Shown: positions 9,263 through 17,463 of the stretch, piece after piece
Position numbering within the stretch: position 1 is the first letter of the stretch
Layout of the letters: each line of letters begins with the position of its first letter
NCBI RefSeq assembly: GCF_014652675.1
Contig: NZ_BMZG01000002.1
Span: forward strand, 101,348-165,347
Length of the DNA: 64,000 bases
From: Formosimonas limnophila
Lineage (GTDB): Bacteria > Pseudomonadota > Gammaproteobacteria > Burkholderiales > Burkholderiaceae
Reading direction: 5' to 3'
The notes under the pieces: model-generated
Databases searched by the model: none
The model's input: only the letters and a program-made list of their open reading frames with translations
What the model was told of the DNA's origin: nothing
Program-made: the position numbers and the translations under genes

Positions 9263-9297
9263 AAAAAATCCGCCGTGATTAAACGGCGGATTTTTTA
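9263..9297. terminator. Bidirectional terminator between ridA and gabD
   Basis: A 13-bp inverted repeat (9263-9275 with 9284-9296, AT-rich loop) has a GC core CCGCCG/CGGCGG flanked by A-runs on the left and T-runs on the right. It serves ridA on the plus strand and gabD on the minus strand. Confidence 0.88.
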
Positions 9298-9310
9298 TTT
9301 GGGCTAGGGC

Positions 9311-10765
9311 TTACTTATCCAAGCCAGCCAAACAAGTATATTTCACCACTACATAGTCTTCAATTCCGTATTTAGAGCCTTCGCGCCCTATACCTGATTG
9401 TTTGACACCGCCAAATGGCGCGATTTCGGTTGAAATCAGACCCGTGTTGACGCCGACCATACCGTATTCGAGGGCTTCTGAGACGCGGAAGATGCGGCCG
9501 ATGTCACGGCTGAAGAAGTACGATGCGAGCCCAAATTCTGTATCGTTGGCGTATTGAATCACTTCTTCTTCGGTTTTGAAGCGGAACAGCGGCGCCATCG
9601 GGCCGAATGTTTCTTCGCGTGCGACAGCCATATCTTGTGTGACGTTGGTCAAAATGGTTGGCTCGAAGAATGAGTGGCCGAGTGCGTGGCGCTTGCCGCC
9701 CAGTGCAATTTTTGCACCTTTTGCGAGTGCGTCAGCGATGTGTTCTTCGACTTTTTCCATGGCTTTCTCATCAATCATCGGGCCTTGGGTCACGCCTTCT
9801 TCGACACCGTTACCGACTTTGAGTTTGCCCACAGCGGCGGCGAGTTTCTCTGCGAATGCGTCGTACACGCCATCTTGGACATAGAGGCGGTTCGCGCAAA
9901 CGCAGGTTTGGCCTGCATTGCGGTATTTCGACGCAATCGCGCCCTCAACAGCCGCGTCAAGGTCAGCGTCGTCAAATACGATGAATGGTGCGTTACCGCC
10001 GAGTTCCATCGAGGTTTTTTTGATGGTGGGGGCGCATTGTTCCATCAATACGCGGCCCACTTCGGTTGAGCCCGTGAATGTGAGTTTGCGCACAGTGGGG
10101 TTTGAGGTGAATTCTGCACCGATGACGCGTGATTTGCCTGTGATGACTTGGAAAATACCCGCTGGGATGCCTGCGCGGTGCGCGAGCTCTGCGATGGCGA
10201 GCGCAGAAAAAGGTGTTAAGTCAGCAGGGCGGACAATCATCGGGCAGCCCGCGGCGAGCGCGGGAGCGACTTTGCGCGTAATCATGGCGTTCGGGAAGTT
10301 CCATGGCGTGATGGCGACGCAAACACCGATAGGTTCTTTGGTGACCATGATGCGGCGATCATTCAGGTGCGCTGGGATGTTTTCGCCGTACAGACGTTTG
10401 CCTTCTTCGGCGAACCATTCGACATAGCTTGCGCCGTAAGCGATTTCGCCCTTTGCTTCTGCGAGTGGTTTGCCTTGCTCTGAAGTCAGGATGAGTGCCA
10501 AGTCATCTTGGTTTTCCATCATGAGGTTGAACCATTTACGCAGAATTGCCGCTCGCTCTTTGGCGGTTTTTTTGCGCCAAGCAGGCCATGCAGCGTTTGC
10601 GTCAGCGATGGCTTTGGCGGTCTCGGTTTGACCGAGGTGAGGGATGGTGCCGATGACTTCGCCTGTGGCAGGGTTGGTTACGGGCATGGTTTCAGCACCA
10701 CTCACCCATTCGCCATTGAGGTAGCATTGTTGTTTGAAAAGGCTGGGGTCTTTGAGGTTCAGCAT
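9311..10765 (-). CDS. gabD: NAD(P)-dependent succinate-semialdehyde dehydrogenase
   Basis: 484 residues, typical of GabD. It oxidises succinate semialdehyde to succinate in the cytoplasm, the second step of GABA degradation. Aldehyde dehydrogenase landmarks: AITPWNFPNAMITRKVAPAL, the nucleotide loop FTGSTEVGRVLM, the general-base Glu in MELGGNAPFIVF, and the catalytic Cys in NAGQTCVCANRL. The C-terminal FGGVKQSGIGREGSKYGIED is characteristic of the succinate-semialdehyde subgroup. It lies downstream of gabT with a hairpin in between, so the two may be transcribed together with attenuation. Confidence 0.92.
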   Translation of the reverse strand: MLNLKDPSLFKQQCYLNGEWVSGAETMPVTNPATGEVIGTIPHLGQTETAKAIADANAAWPAWRKKTAKERAAILRKWFNLMMENQDDLALILTSEQGKPLAEAKGEIAYGASYVEWFAEEGKRLYGENIPAHLNDRRIMVTKEPIGVCVAITPWNFPNAMITRKVAPALAAGCPMIVRPADLTPFSALAIAELAHRAGIPAGIFQVITGKSRVIGAEFTSNPTVRKLTFTGSTEVGRVLMEQCAPTIKKTSMELGGNAPFIVFDDADLDAAVEGAIASKYRNAGQTCVCANRLYVQDGVYDAFAEKLAAAVGKLKVGNGVEEGVTQGPMIDEKAMEKVEEHIADALAKGAKIALGGKRHALGHSFFEPTILTNVTQDMAVAREETFGPMAPLFRFKTEEEVIQYANDTEFGLASYFFSRDIGRIFRVSEALEYGMVGVNTGLISTEIAPFGGVKQSGIGREGSKYGIEDYVVVKYTCLAGLDK

Positions 10766-10813
10766 GGTTAGTTTCCTAAATAATGTGTGTCATTTCAACT
10801 GATGATTATAAGT

Positions 10814-10853
10814 GAAAACGGCTCTTGGCGTTTTTTCAACACGAAGAGCCGTT
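10814..10853 (-). terminator. Hairpin terminator between gabT and gabD
   Basis: A 9-bp stem (10818-10826 with 10844-10852) is followed on the minus strand by TTTTC. The large loop (17 bases) and short T-run suggest incomplete termination, so gabD could receive read-through from gabT. Confidence 0.6.
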
Positions 10854-10871
10854 TGGTGAGCGCTGTGGAAA

Positions 10872-12155
10872 TTAGCCTTTGGCTGCTTCCAATAGAACTT
10901 CTTCCAAAATCGTCAAGCCTTCATCGAATACAGAGTCTTCGATGGTCAATGGGAACAAGAAGCGAATCACGTTGGCATAAGTACCGCATGAGAGCAACAG
11001 CAAGCCGCGTTTCAAAGCCGCCAAACGCACTTTTTGAGTAAACTCAGGCGACGCCTCACCTGTCGCAGGGTCAATGAATTCAACTGCGTTCATGGCACCT
11101 GGGCCACGCACGTCAGAGATTTGAGGAACTTGAGCGCGCAGGGCAGTCAAGCGGGCTTTGATCTTGTCGCCTAATGCGTTGGCGCGATCAAGCAAATTTT
11201 CTGAGTCAATGATGTCCAACACCGCGTGTGCAGAAGCGATGGCCAAAGCATTGCCCGCATACGTACCACCCAAACCGCCAGGTGCTGGTGCATCCATGAT
11301 TTCAGCACGGCCACAAACGCCTGATAAAGGCATACCGCCTGCCAAAGATTTTGCGAATGTCATCAAGTCTGCCGTCACATCGTAGTGCTCCATGGCGAAC
11401 AATTTGCCTGTACGGCCGAAACCTGTTTGCACTTCATCCGCGATGAGCAAAATGCCATGTTCGTCGCACAACGCGCGCAGCGAGCGCATGAACGATGGTG
11501 ACGCTTGGTAAAAACCGCCTTCGCCTTGCACAGGTTCGAGGATGATGGCTGCGACACGAGTTGGCTCGATGTCGGCTTTAAATAAGTTTTGAATCGCTTT
11601 GAGTGAGTCTTTTTCGCTCACGCCATGCAGCTCAACTGGGAATGGTACGTGGTAAATTTCTGATGGGAACGGACCGAAGCCGATTTTGTATGGTGCGACT
11701 TTACCCGTCAATGCCATGCCCATCATTGTACGACCGTGGAAACCGCCAGTGAATGCGATGACGCCAGAACGGCCAGTGGCTGCACGAGCGATTTTGATCG
11801 CGTTTTCAACGGCTTCTGCGCCTGTGGTGAAGAACGCCGTTTTCTTTGGAAAGTTACCTGGTGTGCGTGTGTTGATTTTTTCAGCGAGTTCGACATACGA
11901 CTTGTAAGGCACGATTTGATAGGCAGTGTGAAGGAAGCCTTCATGCAACTGCTTGTTAATTGCTGCCACTTGCTTTGGATGACGATGACCTGTGTTCACC
12001 ACCGCGATACCACCGCCAAAGTCGATGAAGCGACGACCTTCAACGTCCCAAATCTCAGCATTTTGCGCGCGCGCAGCGTAAAAGTCAGTCATCACGCCGA
12101 CACCGCGAGGCGTCGCGGCATTTTTGCGGGTTTGTAAATCAGCGTTGTTGCTCAT
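10872..12155 (-). CDS. gabT: 4-aminobutyrate--2-oxoglutarate aminotransferase
   Basis: 427 residues. A class III PLP aminotransferase that moves the amino group of GABA to 2-oxoglutarate, giving succinate semialdehyde for GabD. Landmarks: FIDFGGGIAVVNTGHRHP, the PLP phosphate-binding TTGAEAVENAIKIAR, IADEVQTGFGRTGKLFAMEH with the cofactor-ring Asp, and the Schiff-base Lys in TFAKSLAGGMPLSG. The AGGACC ribosome site is well spaced before the ATG. It heads a gabT-gabD unit whose likely promoter lies at 12268-12296. Confidence 0.93.
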   Translation of the reverse strand: MSNNADLQTRKNAATPRGVGVMTDFYAARAQNAEIWDVEGRRFIDFGGGIAVVNTGHRHPKQVAAINKQLHEGFLHTAYQIVPYKSYVELAEKINTRTPGNFPKKTAFFTTGAEAVENAIKIARAATGRSGVIAFTGGFHGRTMMGMALTGKVAPYKIGFGPFPSEIYHVPFPVELHGVSEKDSLKAIQNLFKADIEPTRVAAIILEPVQGEGGFYQASPSFMRSLRALCDEHGILLIADEVQTGFGRTGKLFAMEHYDVTADLMTFAKSLAGGMPLSGVCGRAEIMDAPAPGGLGGTYAGNALAIASAHAVLDIIDSENLLDRANALGDKIKARLTALRAQVPQISDVRGPGAMNAVEFIDPATGEASPEFTQKVRLAALKRGLLLLSCGTYANVIRFLFPLTIEDSVFDEGLTILEEVLLEAAKG

Positions 12156-12267
12156 GGTGAGGTCCTTTTCTCAGAGTTTAAATTTCTTGTGTCAAAACAA
12201 ATTGTGTGTTCCGACGATGATGTTGATTGTGACAATATCAGCATAATGCATGTATTGATTTGGCATT

Positions 12268-12296
12268 TTTATGCCATTGGTCTCTCATTGTATCAA
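12268..12296 (-). promoter_or_regulatory. Candidate gabT promoter
   Basis: On the minus strand TTGATA (12291-12296), a 17-base spacer, then CATAAA (12268-12273). The -10 sits inside the inverted repeat GGCAT-TTTT-ATGCC (12262-12275), which could be an operator. The match is moderate. Confidence 0.4.
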
Positions 12297-12449
12297 ATAC
12301 GGTGGAAGAATATTAGAGGTATTGGCTTGGAAGCCAGTAAAATTTAACGTTTAGTGCCAGTTTTCGATAATAAGTATAAATTCGGCTTCTTTATTAATTT
12401 GGCGGTTTGTTGTGTATAAATACGTAGTGATATGTGGCTGTGTTTTTTC

Positions 12450-12480
12450 CAGAATTTGCTGGCTTTACTTTTGTATAATG
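12450..12480 (+). promoter_or_regulatory. Candidate promoter of the minor pilin cluster
   Basis: A perfect -10 hexamer TATAAT at 12474-12479, 75 bases before fimT. No good -35 is present at the right distance, so activation by a regulator is possible. Confidence 0.4.
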
Positions 12481-12554
12481 AGGGTAAAGTAATTGTCTCT
12501 AACTGTCATAAAGATGAAATGGTAAACGCATTGCTCTCACATCAGACTTAATCT

Positions 12555-13130
12555 ATGAGCTCAAAAGTCATCCATACAGTGAATACACCAAAGTCAACGT
12601 GGTGTGCTTTGGCGCGTCTGAACGTCGCGAGACAGATGGGTTTTACGATGCTTGAGACGCTGGTGGTGTTGGCGATTGTGGGTGTCCTCACCACTGTGGG
12701 CATACCTGCTTATCAGCGGGTGAGTGTGCAGTATGATATTAGTAGCACTGCGCGTCTGTTTGCTCAACAAGCGGAGTCGGCACGATTAATGGCTCAAGCT
12801 TTTGGTGTGGTAATCGAGGTTTGTCCTGTTGGCTCGCTTGATTTTGTTGCGGCCAATCCAGTTTGTCTTAATAATCTACCAGTAAACCAGCCGTGGGCCG
12901 CATGGGTGTGGCGCAATCGTACAACTGGCGCTGTTGTTTTTCGTGGGCAAGTCTCGCCGAATTTGATTTTTTCCACGAATCGCAGAGCTTATCCAGCTTT
13001 TAATAGCAGTGGTCATATTGCTGGGGTGGCGAATCAGACCATTACGGTAAGCTCAGGGGCTGCCAATACGGTGCCCGCTCGAGTTGCGTTCTCTAATCAA
13101 GGTAAGATGACGGTGACGTTGCCACCATGA
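12555..13130 (+). CDS. fimT: Type IV pilus minor pilin, FimT/GspH family
   Basis: 191 residues. It has a type IV prepilin signal: cleavage after Gly in ARQMG|FTMLETLVVLAIVGVL, with the Glu at +5 and a hydrophobic helix, followed by a GspH-like globular domain containing one Cys pair (CPV...CLNN). The leader before the cleavage site is long, 29 residues from the ATG at 12555, and no good Shine-Dalgarno precedes it, so an internal start is possible. It is the first gene of the fimT-pilV-pilW-pilX-pilE cluster, whose products prime pilus assembly at the inner membrane. Confidence 0.85.
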   Translation: MSSKVIHTVNTPKSTWCALARLNVARQMGFTMLETLVVLAIVGVLTTVGIPAYQRVSVQYDISSTARLFAQQAESARLMAQAFGVVIEVCPVGSLDFVAANPVCLNNLPVNQPWAAWVWRNRTTGAVVFRGQVSPNLIFSTNRRAYPAFNSSGHIAGVANQTITVSSGAANTVPARVAFSNQGKMTVTLPP

Positions 13131-13576
13131 TGAATTTAAGCAATGCTTCACCGTCACAGTCAACTTCTCATCAAGCCGGTTTTAGCTTGTTTGAGGTGTT
13201 GTTGTCCATGTTTATCGCTGCCGTAGCGGTGGCGGGCGTGATGGCTTTACATGCCCGTAATCTGAGTCAAGTGACTGACAATGTTCACTTAATGCGTGCG
13301 CAGATGGTGTTGAACAATGCGGCTGCGCGCATCAATGTCGATACGAATCTGAATCAAGCTATGACAAACGCAGCATTGACAAACGAAGCATTGGATTTAC
13401 GAATGACTGTGGTGGCGGTTGGTAGTGCGGATTTTGTTGTCGCGGGGCAGGTAGGTCGATTGTTGAAGATTCAATGGGTCAATCATGATGCCAACGCGTC
13501 AGTTTGGCGATGCCCTTTGTCGGGTGTATCTGCTGTCGCAGGAAGTTCTTGCTTGGAATTATGGGTGTTACCATGA
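13127..13576 (+). CDS. pilV: Type IV pilus minor pilin PilV
   Basis: 149 residues. The prepilin leader ends SHQAG|FSLFEVLLSMFIAAVAVAG, with Glu at +5, typical of PilV/GspI-like minor pilins. The start overlaps the fimT stop (ATGA), so translation is probably coupled. The globular domain is short and has two Cys near the C-terminus (WRCPLSG, SSCLELW) that could form a disulfide. Minor pilins of this cluster form the tip complex and affect pilus assembly and adhesion. Confidence 0.85.
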   Translation: MMNLSNASPSQSTSHQAGFSLFEVLLSMFIAAVAVAGVMALHARNLSQVTDNVHLMRAQMVLNNAAARINVDTNLNQAMTNAALTNEALDLRMTVVAVGSADFVVAGQVGRLLKIQWVNHDANASVWRCPLSGVSAVAGSSCLELWVLP

Positions 13577-14355
13577 TGAGGCGTCGAGATTGTCATCGTA
13601 TTAACTCTCAGGCAGGTTTCACTCTGCTTGAATTGTTGATTTCTATGGTTTTGGTGCTGGCTATAATTATCGGCGTTCAGCGATTTATGTCGGGTGTGGT
13701 GTTTGATCAAACGATTATCGGTGAGCGGCAAGAGGTAGCATCAGAGACCCGACTTGTGTTGTCAAATGTGTCACGGGATATCGCTCGAGCGAATTTTTAC
13801 CCCCATGCATCATTTAGTGATGATTTACCAAACGCGGTTTTGCCTCCAGCCGTTGGAGGGGGGCAAAATTTATTTGGCGTGCGTTACGTTGCTCCTGTTG
13901 GCACGCCTGACTGTAATGGTGATACCACAGATAATCAAGCGCTTGCTGGTCATGTTGGGTGGACATTGATTGAAAATCGCTATGTGCTGACCCGCACAGA
14001 TGGTGTGTTCAGCCTGAGTTGTGACGGAAGCGGTGGCGATAGCGGTCAAGTTAGACTGATAGATAATGTGGCAAAGTATTTGCCTTCTGGCGTTGTTGGT
14101 GTCACGGTTGATGCGATTTTATATAATGCTGAACCAGTGGATTTGGTGGCCAATCCTCAATTCATCCCTACCAATACAAAGCTTGTCAGATTGTGTTTGT
14201 TAACGCGTGTGGCACAAAATGTGGGCGATGATTCAGCGGCCACGACTGATTGTGCAGGTGCTGCTTTGCCTGTTGTTTCGGCTTGGGTTTATTACAAAAC
14301 ACAAGTAGATGTGGCTGTTGGCTCGCATGGTTTTTTGGCGGGAGACGCACCATGA
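13573..14355 (+). CDS. pilW: Type IV pilus minor pilin PilW
   Basis: 260 residues. The leader is MMRRRDCHRINSQAG, followed by FTLLELLISMVLVLAIIIG with Glu at +5, as expected for PilW/GspJ-like minor pilins. It overlaps the pilV stop by ATGA and overlaps pilX in the same way at its 3' end. The body contains several Cys (TPDCNGDT, LSCDGSG, RLCLLTR, TTDCAG), consistent with a periplasmic disulfide-bonded domain. Length is within the family range. Confidence 0.85.
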   Translation: MMRRRDCHRINSQAGFTLLELLISMVLVLAIIIGVQRFMSGVVFDQTIIGERQEVASETRLVLSNVSRDIARANFYPHASFSDDLPNAVLPPAVGGGQNLFGVRYVAPVGTPDCNGDTTDNQALAGHVGWTLIENRYVLTRTDGVFSLSCDGSGGDSGQVRLIDNVAKYLPSGVVGVTVDAILYNAEPVDLVANPQFIPTNTKLVRLCLLTRVAQNVGDDSAATTDCAGAALPVVSAWVYYKTQVDVAVGSHGFLAGDAP

Positions 14356-14936
14356 GTTCACTGACCCGCGTGCCCTCAAAACAATTTGGCTTTGCTTTAG
14401 CGACTGTTTTGATTTTGTTGGTTATATTTGCAGGTTTGGTGGTCATCATGCTTGATGGACAGCAGACCAAAATACTTCAGTCAACTGCAACCATTCAGGC
14501 AGCACAAACCGAACAGAATTCGCACAATACCCACCGAGCTTGTGTCAATCATGCTCGCCGTGTTTTGGCCAGCGACAGCGCAATCAATGTGACATGGTGG
14601 CAGAGTACGGGTGCGTTTGTGCAGGCCAATGACACACGTTGGGCGGATGCGGACGTTTTTCTGCAAGGCTCTTGCTTGATTGAGGCTGTGACCGATGCGA
14701 CAGACACGCAAGCGAGCTGGACGCCGAAATTACGCATCACGAGCAAGTTGGCGGGTGGGCAAAGTGTGGTGTTAGAGCAAACGGAATGGCGATACCCAGC
14801 ATGCGTAGCGGCTTTACCCCAGCAGTGTGCGAGTTTAAGCAATTCGGTATCTATTAAAAATAGCACAATACAATGGCGTCCAAGTTATCGCCTCGGTCAG
14901 CCTGTCTCTGTGGCTCATCGTGTTTATGGATTTTAA
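14352..14936 (+). CDS. pilX: PilX-like minor pilin protein
   Basis: 194 residues from the ATG overlapping the pilW stop. The N-terminus SKQFGFALATVLILLVIFAG resembles PilX, whose signal often lacks the canonical Glu at +5, as here (Ala-Leu-Ala-Thr). The hydrophobic helix is followed by a hydrophilic domain with Cys at RACVNHAR, GSCLIEA, PACVAALPQQC. In related clusters pilX is followed by pilY1, but here pilE follows after 10 bases. Confidence 0.8.
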   Translation: MSSLTRVPSKQFGFALATVLILLVIFAGLVVIMLDGQQTKILQSTATIQAAQTEQNSHNTHRACVNHARRVLASDSAINVTWWQSTGAFVQANDTRWADADVFLQGSCLIEAVTDATDTQASWTPKLRITSKLAGGQSVVLEQTEWRYPACVAALPQQCASLSNSVSIKNSTIQWRPSYRLGQPVSVAHRVYGF

Positions 14937-14946
14937 GGTTGACAAA

Positions 14947-15351
14947 ATGACAAAGCAGCGAAAAAACCTCCAGTCGGGATTCACTTTGCTCGAAATGTTG
15001 TTTGTGATTGCGGTGATTGGCGTGCTCGCGGCCATATCATTGGCTCGTTACGATGACCACATCACATCATCAAATCGACATGCGGCACGGGCGGCTTTGT
15101 TGTTCGCACAGCAATCGATGGAGCGGGCGCATTTACAAAACGGCACTTATGTTGATGCGGTGTTGCCTGCACAGCAGCCGAGTGAGCCTTTTGTTTTGGC
15201 GTTGACAAATGCTGGTTTAAATACGTACACGCTGCAGGCGACGCCTGTGAATGCGGATCCTCAATGCAATGTTTTGACGCTGAATCAGGCAGGAGTGCGT
15301 GGTGCCACTGGTGCAGCGACGCCGCAGGATGTTGCTAATTGCTGGCGGTGA
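14947..15351 (+). CDS. pilE: Type IV pilin-like protein PilE
   Basis: 134 residues from the ATG at 14947 (AAGG 9 bases upstream); open frame extends to 14920 but overlaps pilX. The prepilin leader MTKQRKNLQSG precedes FTLLEMLFVIAVIGVLAAIS, with Glu at +5. The C-terminal domain is short, with two Cys (DPQCNVL and VANCWR) at the position of the pilin D-loop disulfide. Like PilE of the Pseudomonas minor cluster, it is more likely a minor pilin than the main subunit. It is the last gene before a terminator. Confidence 0.85.
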   Translation: MTKQRKNLQSGFTLLEMLFVIAVIGVLAAISLARYDDHITSSNRHAARAALLFAQQSMERAHLQNGTYVDAVLPAQQPSEPFVLALTNAGLNTYTLQATPVNADPQCNVLTLNQAGVRGATGAATPQDVANCWR

Positions 15352-15397
15352 TGGTTTGTGCAGGAGAATTTAGTAAAGTGATTTTTAATTGACCTAT

Positions 15398-15427
15398 CCC
15401 GTGCTGTTTAAGCACGGGTTTTCGTTT
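15398..15427 (+). terminator. Rho-independent terminator after pilE
   Basis: A perfect 8-bp stem (15398-15405 with 15411-15418, loop GTTTA) followed by TTTTCGTTT. It closes the minor pilin operon. Confidence 0.88.
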
Positions 15428-15432
15428 GTCCA

Positions 15433-15462
15433 CTGCCAAAATCCAAGAAAATCAGCTACAAT
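15433..15462 (+). promoter_or_regulatory. Candidate aroC promoter
   Basis: CTGCCA (15433-15438), an 18-base spacer, TACAAT (15457-15462), 48 bases before the aroC ATG and just after the pilE terminator. Confidence 0.4.
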
Positions 15463-15510
15463 GTAGACCAATGGTGCAATGCACCTTTTTCTTATTTTTG
15501 AAAGTTTCTT

Positions 15511-16614
15511 ATGGCAGGCAGTACTTTCGGTCAGTTGTTTTCGGTAACTAATTTCGGTGAGTCTCATGGCCCTGCGATTGGCTGTGTGATTGATGGCTGT
15601 CCTCCTGGCTTGAGTTTGTCTGTTGATGAGATTCAGCCTGAGCTTGACCGTCGTCGTCCTGGTACGTCGCGCCATGTGACACAACGTCAAGAAACTGATC
15701 AGGTGGAGATTTTGTCAGGTGTGTTTGAGGGCAAAACCACAGGTACACCGATTGCACTGCTTATCCGCAATCAAGACCAACGCAGTTCTGATTATGGCAA
15801 TATTGCTGTGCAGTTTCGCCCTGGTCACGCTGATTATACATATTGGCACAAGTACGGCATTCGCGATTACCGTGGCGGTGGGCGCTCGTCCGCGCGCATG
15901 ACCGCGCCGATGGTCGCAGCGGGCGCGGTGGCAAAGAAGTGGTTGCGTGAGAAATTTGGCACACAAATCATGGGGTGTATGACAGCATTGGGCGATGTGC
16001 CAATCCCTTTTCAGAGCTGGGATGATGTGTCACAAAATCCGTTTTTTGCAGCGAATAATGATGTTGTGCCTGAGCTTGAGGCGTACATGGATAATTTGCG
16101 CCGCGATGGTGACTCTGTTGGCGCACGCCTGATGGTTGCTGCGACTAATGTGCCTGTGGGTTTGGGTGCACCGCTTTTTGATAAGTTAGATGCCGATATT
16201 GCTTACGCGATGATGGGGGTGAATGCGGTTAAGGGCGTGGAGATGGGCGATGGTTTTGATGTCGTTGCGCAAAAAGGCTCCTACCATGGTGATGCGATGC
16301 CACCATCAGGCTTTCAGTCTAATCACGCGGGTGGTGTGTTGGGTGGCATCTCAAGCGGCCAACCTGTCGTGGTTCATGTGGCGATTAAACCAACTTCATC
16401 GATTCGTGTGCCGCGTGAGTCCATGGATATTCATGGGCAGGCTGCGACTGTTGAAACGTTTGGCCGACATGACCCGTGTGTGGGTATTCGTGCCACGCCG
16501 ATTTTGGAAGCCATGTTGGCTTTGGTTTTGATGGATCATGTGTTGTTGCACCGTGCACAAAATGCTGATGTGCATGTTGATACGCCAATTTTGGATATGG
16601 ATTCAGGAGTGTAG
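15511..16614 (+). CDS. aroC: Chorismate synthase
   Basis: 367 residues. It makes chorismate from 5-enolpyruvylshikimate 3-phosphate using reduced FMN, the last common step of aromatic synthesis. Family signatures are [20 protein letters not shown] at the start, [20 protein letters not shown] in the middle and the FMN-site GRSSARMTA. The C-terminal [20 protein letters not shown] is intact. The ATG at 15511 gives the exact family N-terminus. It lies 1 base upstream of the M48 lipoprotein gene, so the two are probably co-transcribed. There is no direct link to aroG 8 kb away apart from the pathway. Confidence 0.97.
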   Translation: MAGSTFGQLFSVTNFGESHGPAIGCVIDGCPPGLSLSVDEIQPELDRRRPGTSRHVTQRQETDQVEILSGVFEGKTTGTPIALLIRNQDQRSSDYGNIAVQFRPGHADYTYWHKYGIRDYRGGGRSSARMTAPMVAAGAVAKKWLREKFGTQIMGCMTALGDVPIPFQSWDDVSQNPFFAANNDVVPELEAYMDNLRRDGDSVGARLMVAATNVPVGLGAPLFDKLDADIAYAMMGVNAVKGVEMGDGFDVVAQKGSYHGDAMPPSGFQSNHAGGVLGGISSGQPVVVHVAIKPTSSIRVPRESMDIHGQAATVETFGRHDPCVGIRATPILEAMLALVLMDHVLLHRAQNADVHVDTPILDMDSGV

Positions 16615-16615
16615 G

Positions 16616-17440
16616 ATGAATAAGATGCTTAAGCGCAGTACTTTGCTTATCAATGTGGTGTTCTTGACCGCATGTGGCACGGTGCAGCAGACCACGGTTA
16701 CGTCGCAGACCGGTGTGACGCGCCAGCAAAAATTCTCTGTGTCAGAGCAAGAGATGAACGCGATTGCGGCCAATGAGTACAAAAAAATGCTTAATACCGC
16801 ACGCTCGGCGAAAGCATTAAATAACGATGCTGCCCTGGCTGCACGTGTGAAGCGAATTTCTAACCGCTTAATAACCCAAGTTCCTAAATTGCGTCCGTCG
16901 GCTGCCAATTGGGCTTGGGAGGTCAATGTGTTTGATGCGGATGAACTCAATGCGGGTTGTTACCCTGGTGGTAAAATTTTTGTTTATTCGGGTTTGGTGA
17001 ATAAACTGAAATTGACCGACGATGAGTTGGCGCAGGTCATTGGTCATGAAATTTCACATGCGCTGAGAGAGCATTCGCGCGAGCAGTACAGTCGCGAGCA
17101 AAATGTGGGCGTTGGCGTGGCGATATTGGATATCGCAGGTCAGCTTGCTGGTTATCAAGGTGTGGGCAATGTGGCTGGGCAGGCTGCGGAGCTGGGCTTG
17201 AATTTGCCGTTTAGCCGAGAGCACGAAACAGAGGCTGATTTGGTCGGCATTGAGTTGGCGGCTCGCGCAGGTTACAACCCTGATGCGGCAGCCAGTTTGT
17301 GGAAAAAAATGATGAACACAGATGGCAATGGGCCGCCGCAGTTTCTCAGTACGCATCCATCACCAACCAACCGTCAAGCCACATTACAGCAAGCTGCCAC
17401 ACAAGTACAATCTTTGTATGATGCGGCGCGAAAGAAATAA
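16616..17440 (+). CDS. M48 family metalloprotease, lipoprotein (LoiP/YggG-like)
   Basis: 274 residues from the ATG at 16616, with AGGAG upstream. The lipobox VVFLTAC places the mature protein on a membrane facing the periplasm. The zinc site is IGHEISHALREHSRE (HExxH) with the third ligand in HETEADLVGIELAARAGY. Family members such as LoiP/YggG and BepA degrade misfolded outer-membrane or periplasmic proteins; the exact substrate is unknown. It starts 1 base past the aroC stop. A second M48 protein of the membrane Ste24 type is at the window start; the two are not close homologues. Confidence 0.9.
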   Translation: MNKMLKRSTLLINVVFLTACGTVQQTTVTSQTGVTRQQKFSVSEQEMNAIAANEYKKMLNTARSAKALNNDAALAARVKRISNRLITQVPKLRPSAANWAWEVNVFDADELNAGCYPGGKIFVYSGLVNKLKLTDDELAQVIGHEISHALREHSREQYSREQNVGVGVAILDIAGQLAGYQGVGNVAGQAAELGLNLPFSREHETEADLVGIELAARAGYNPDAAASLWKKMMNTDGNGPPQFLSTHPSPTNRQATLQQAATQVQSLYDAARKK

Positions 17441-17463
17441 TTTGTAGTTAATATTGGAACACC

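Larger units (their letters stand above)
12156..12554. other. 399-bp intergenic region between gabT and fimT
   Basis: This AT-rich divergent region holds a minus-strand promoter candidate for gabT (12268-12296), a short inverted repeat GGCAT/ATGCC (12262-12275) overlapping its -10, and a plus-strand TATAAT (12474-12479) for the pilin cluster. I see no small gene or RNA gene in it. Confidence 0.6.

Noticed and set aside
9674..10069. 131-residue plus-strand frame antisense to gabD
   Set aside because: gabD carries all dehydrogenase motifs; the opposite frame has no motif or ribosome site and is a coding shadow.
17441..17463. Leucine-rich leader peptide upstream of leuC
   Set aside because: Only 23 bases separate the M48 gene from leuC, leaving no room, and no Leu-rich frame or terminator is seen.
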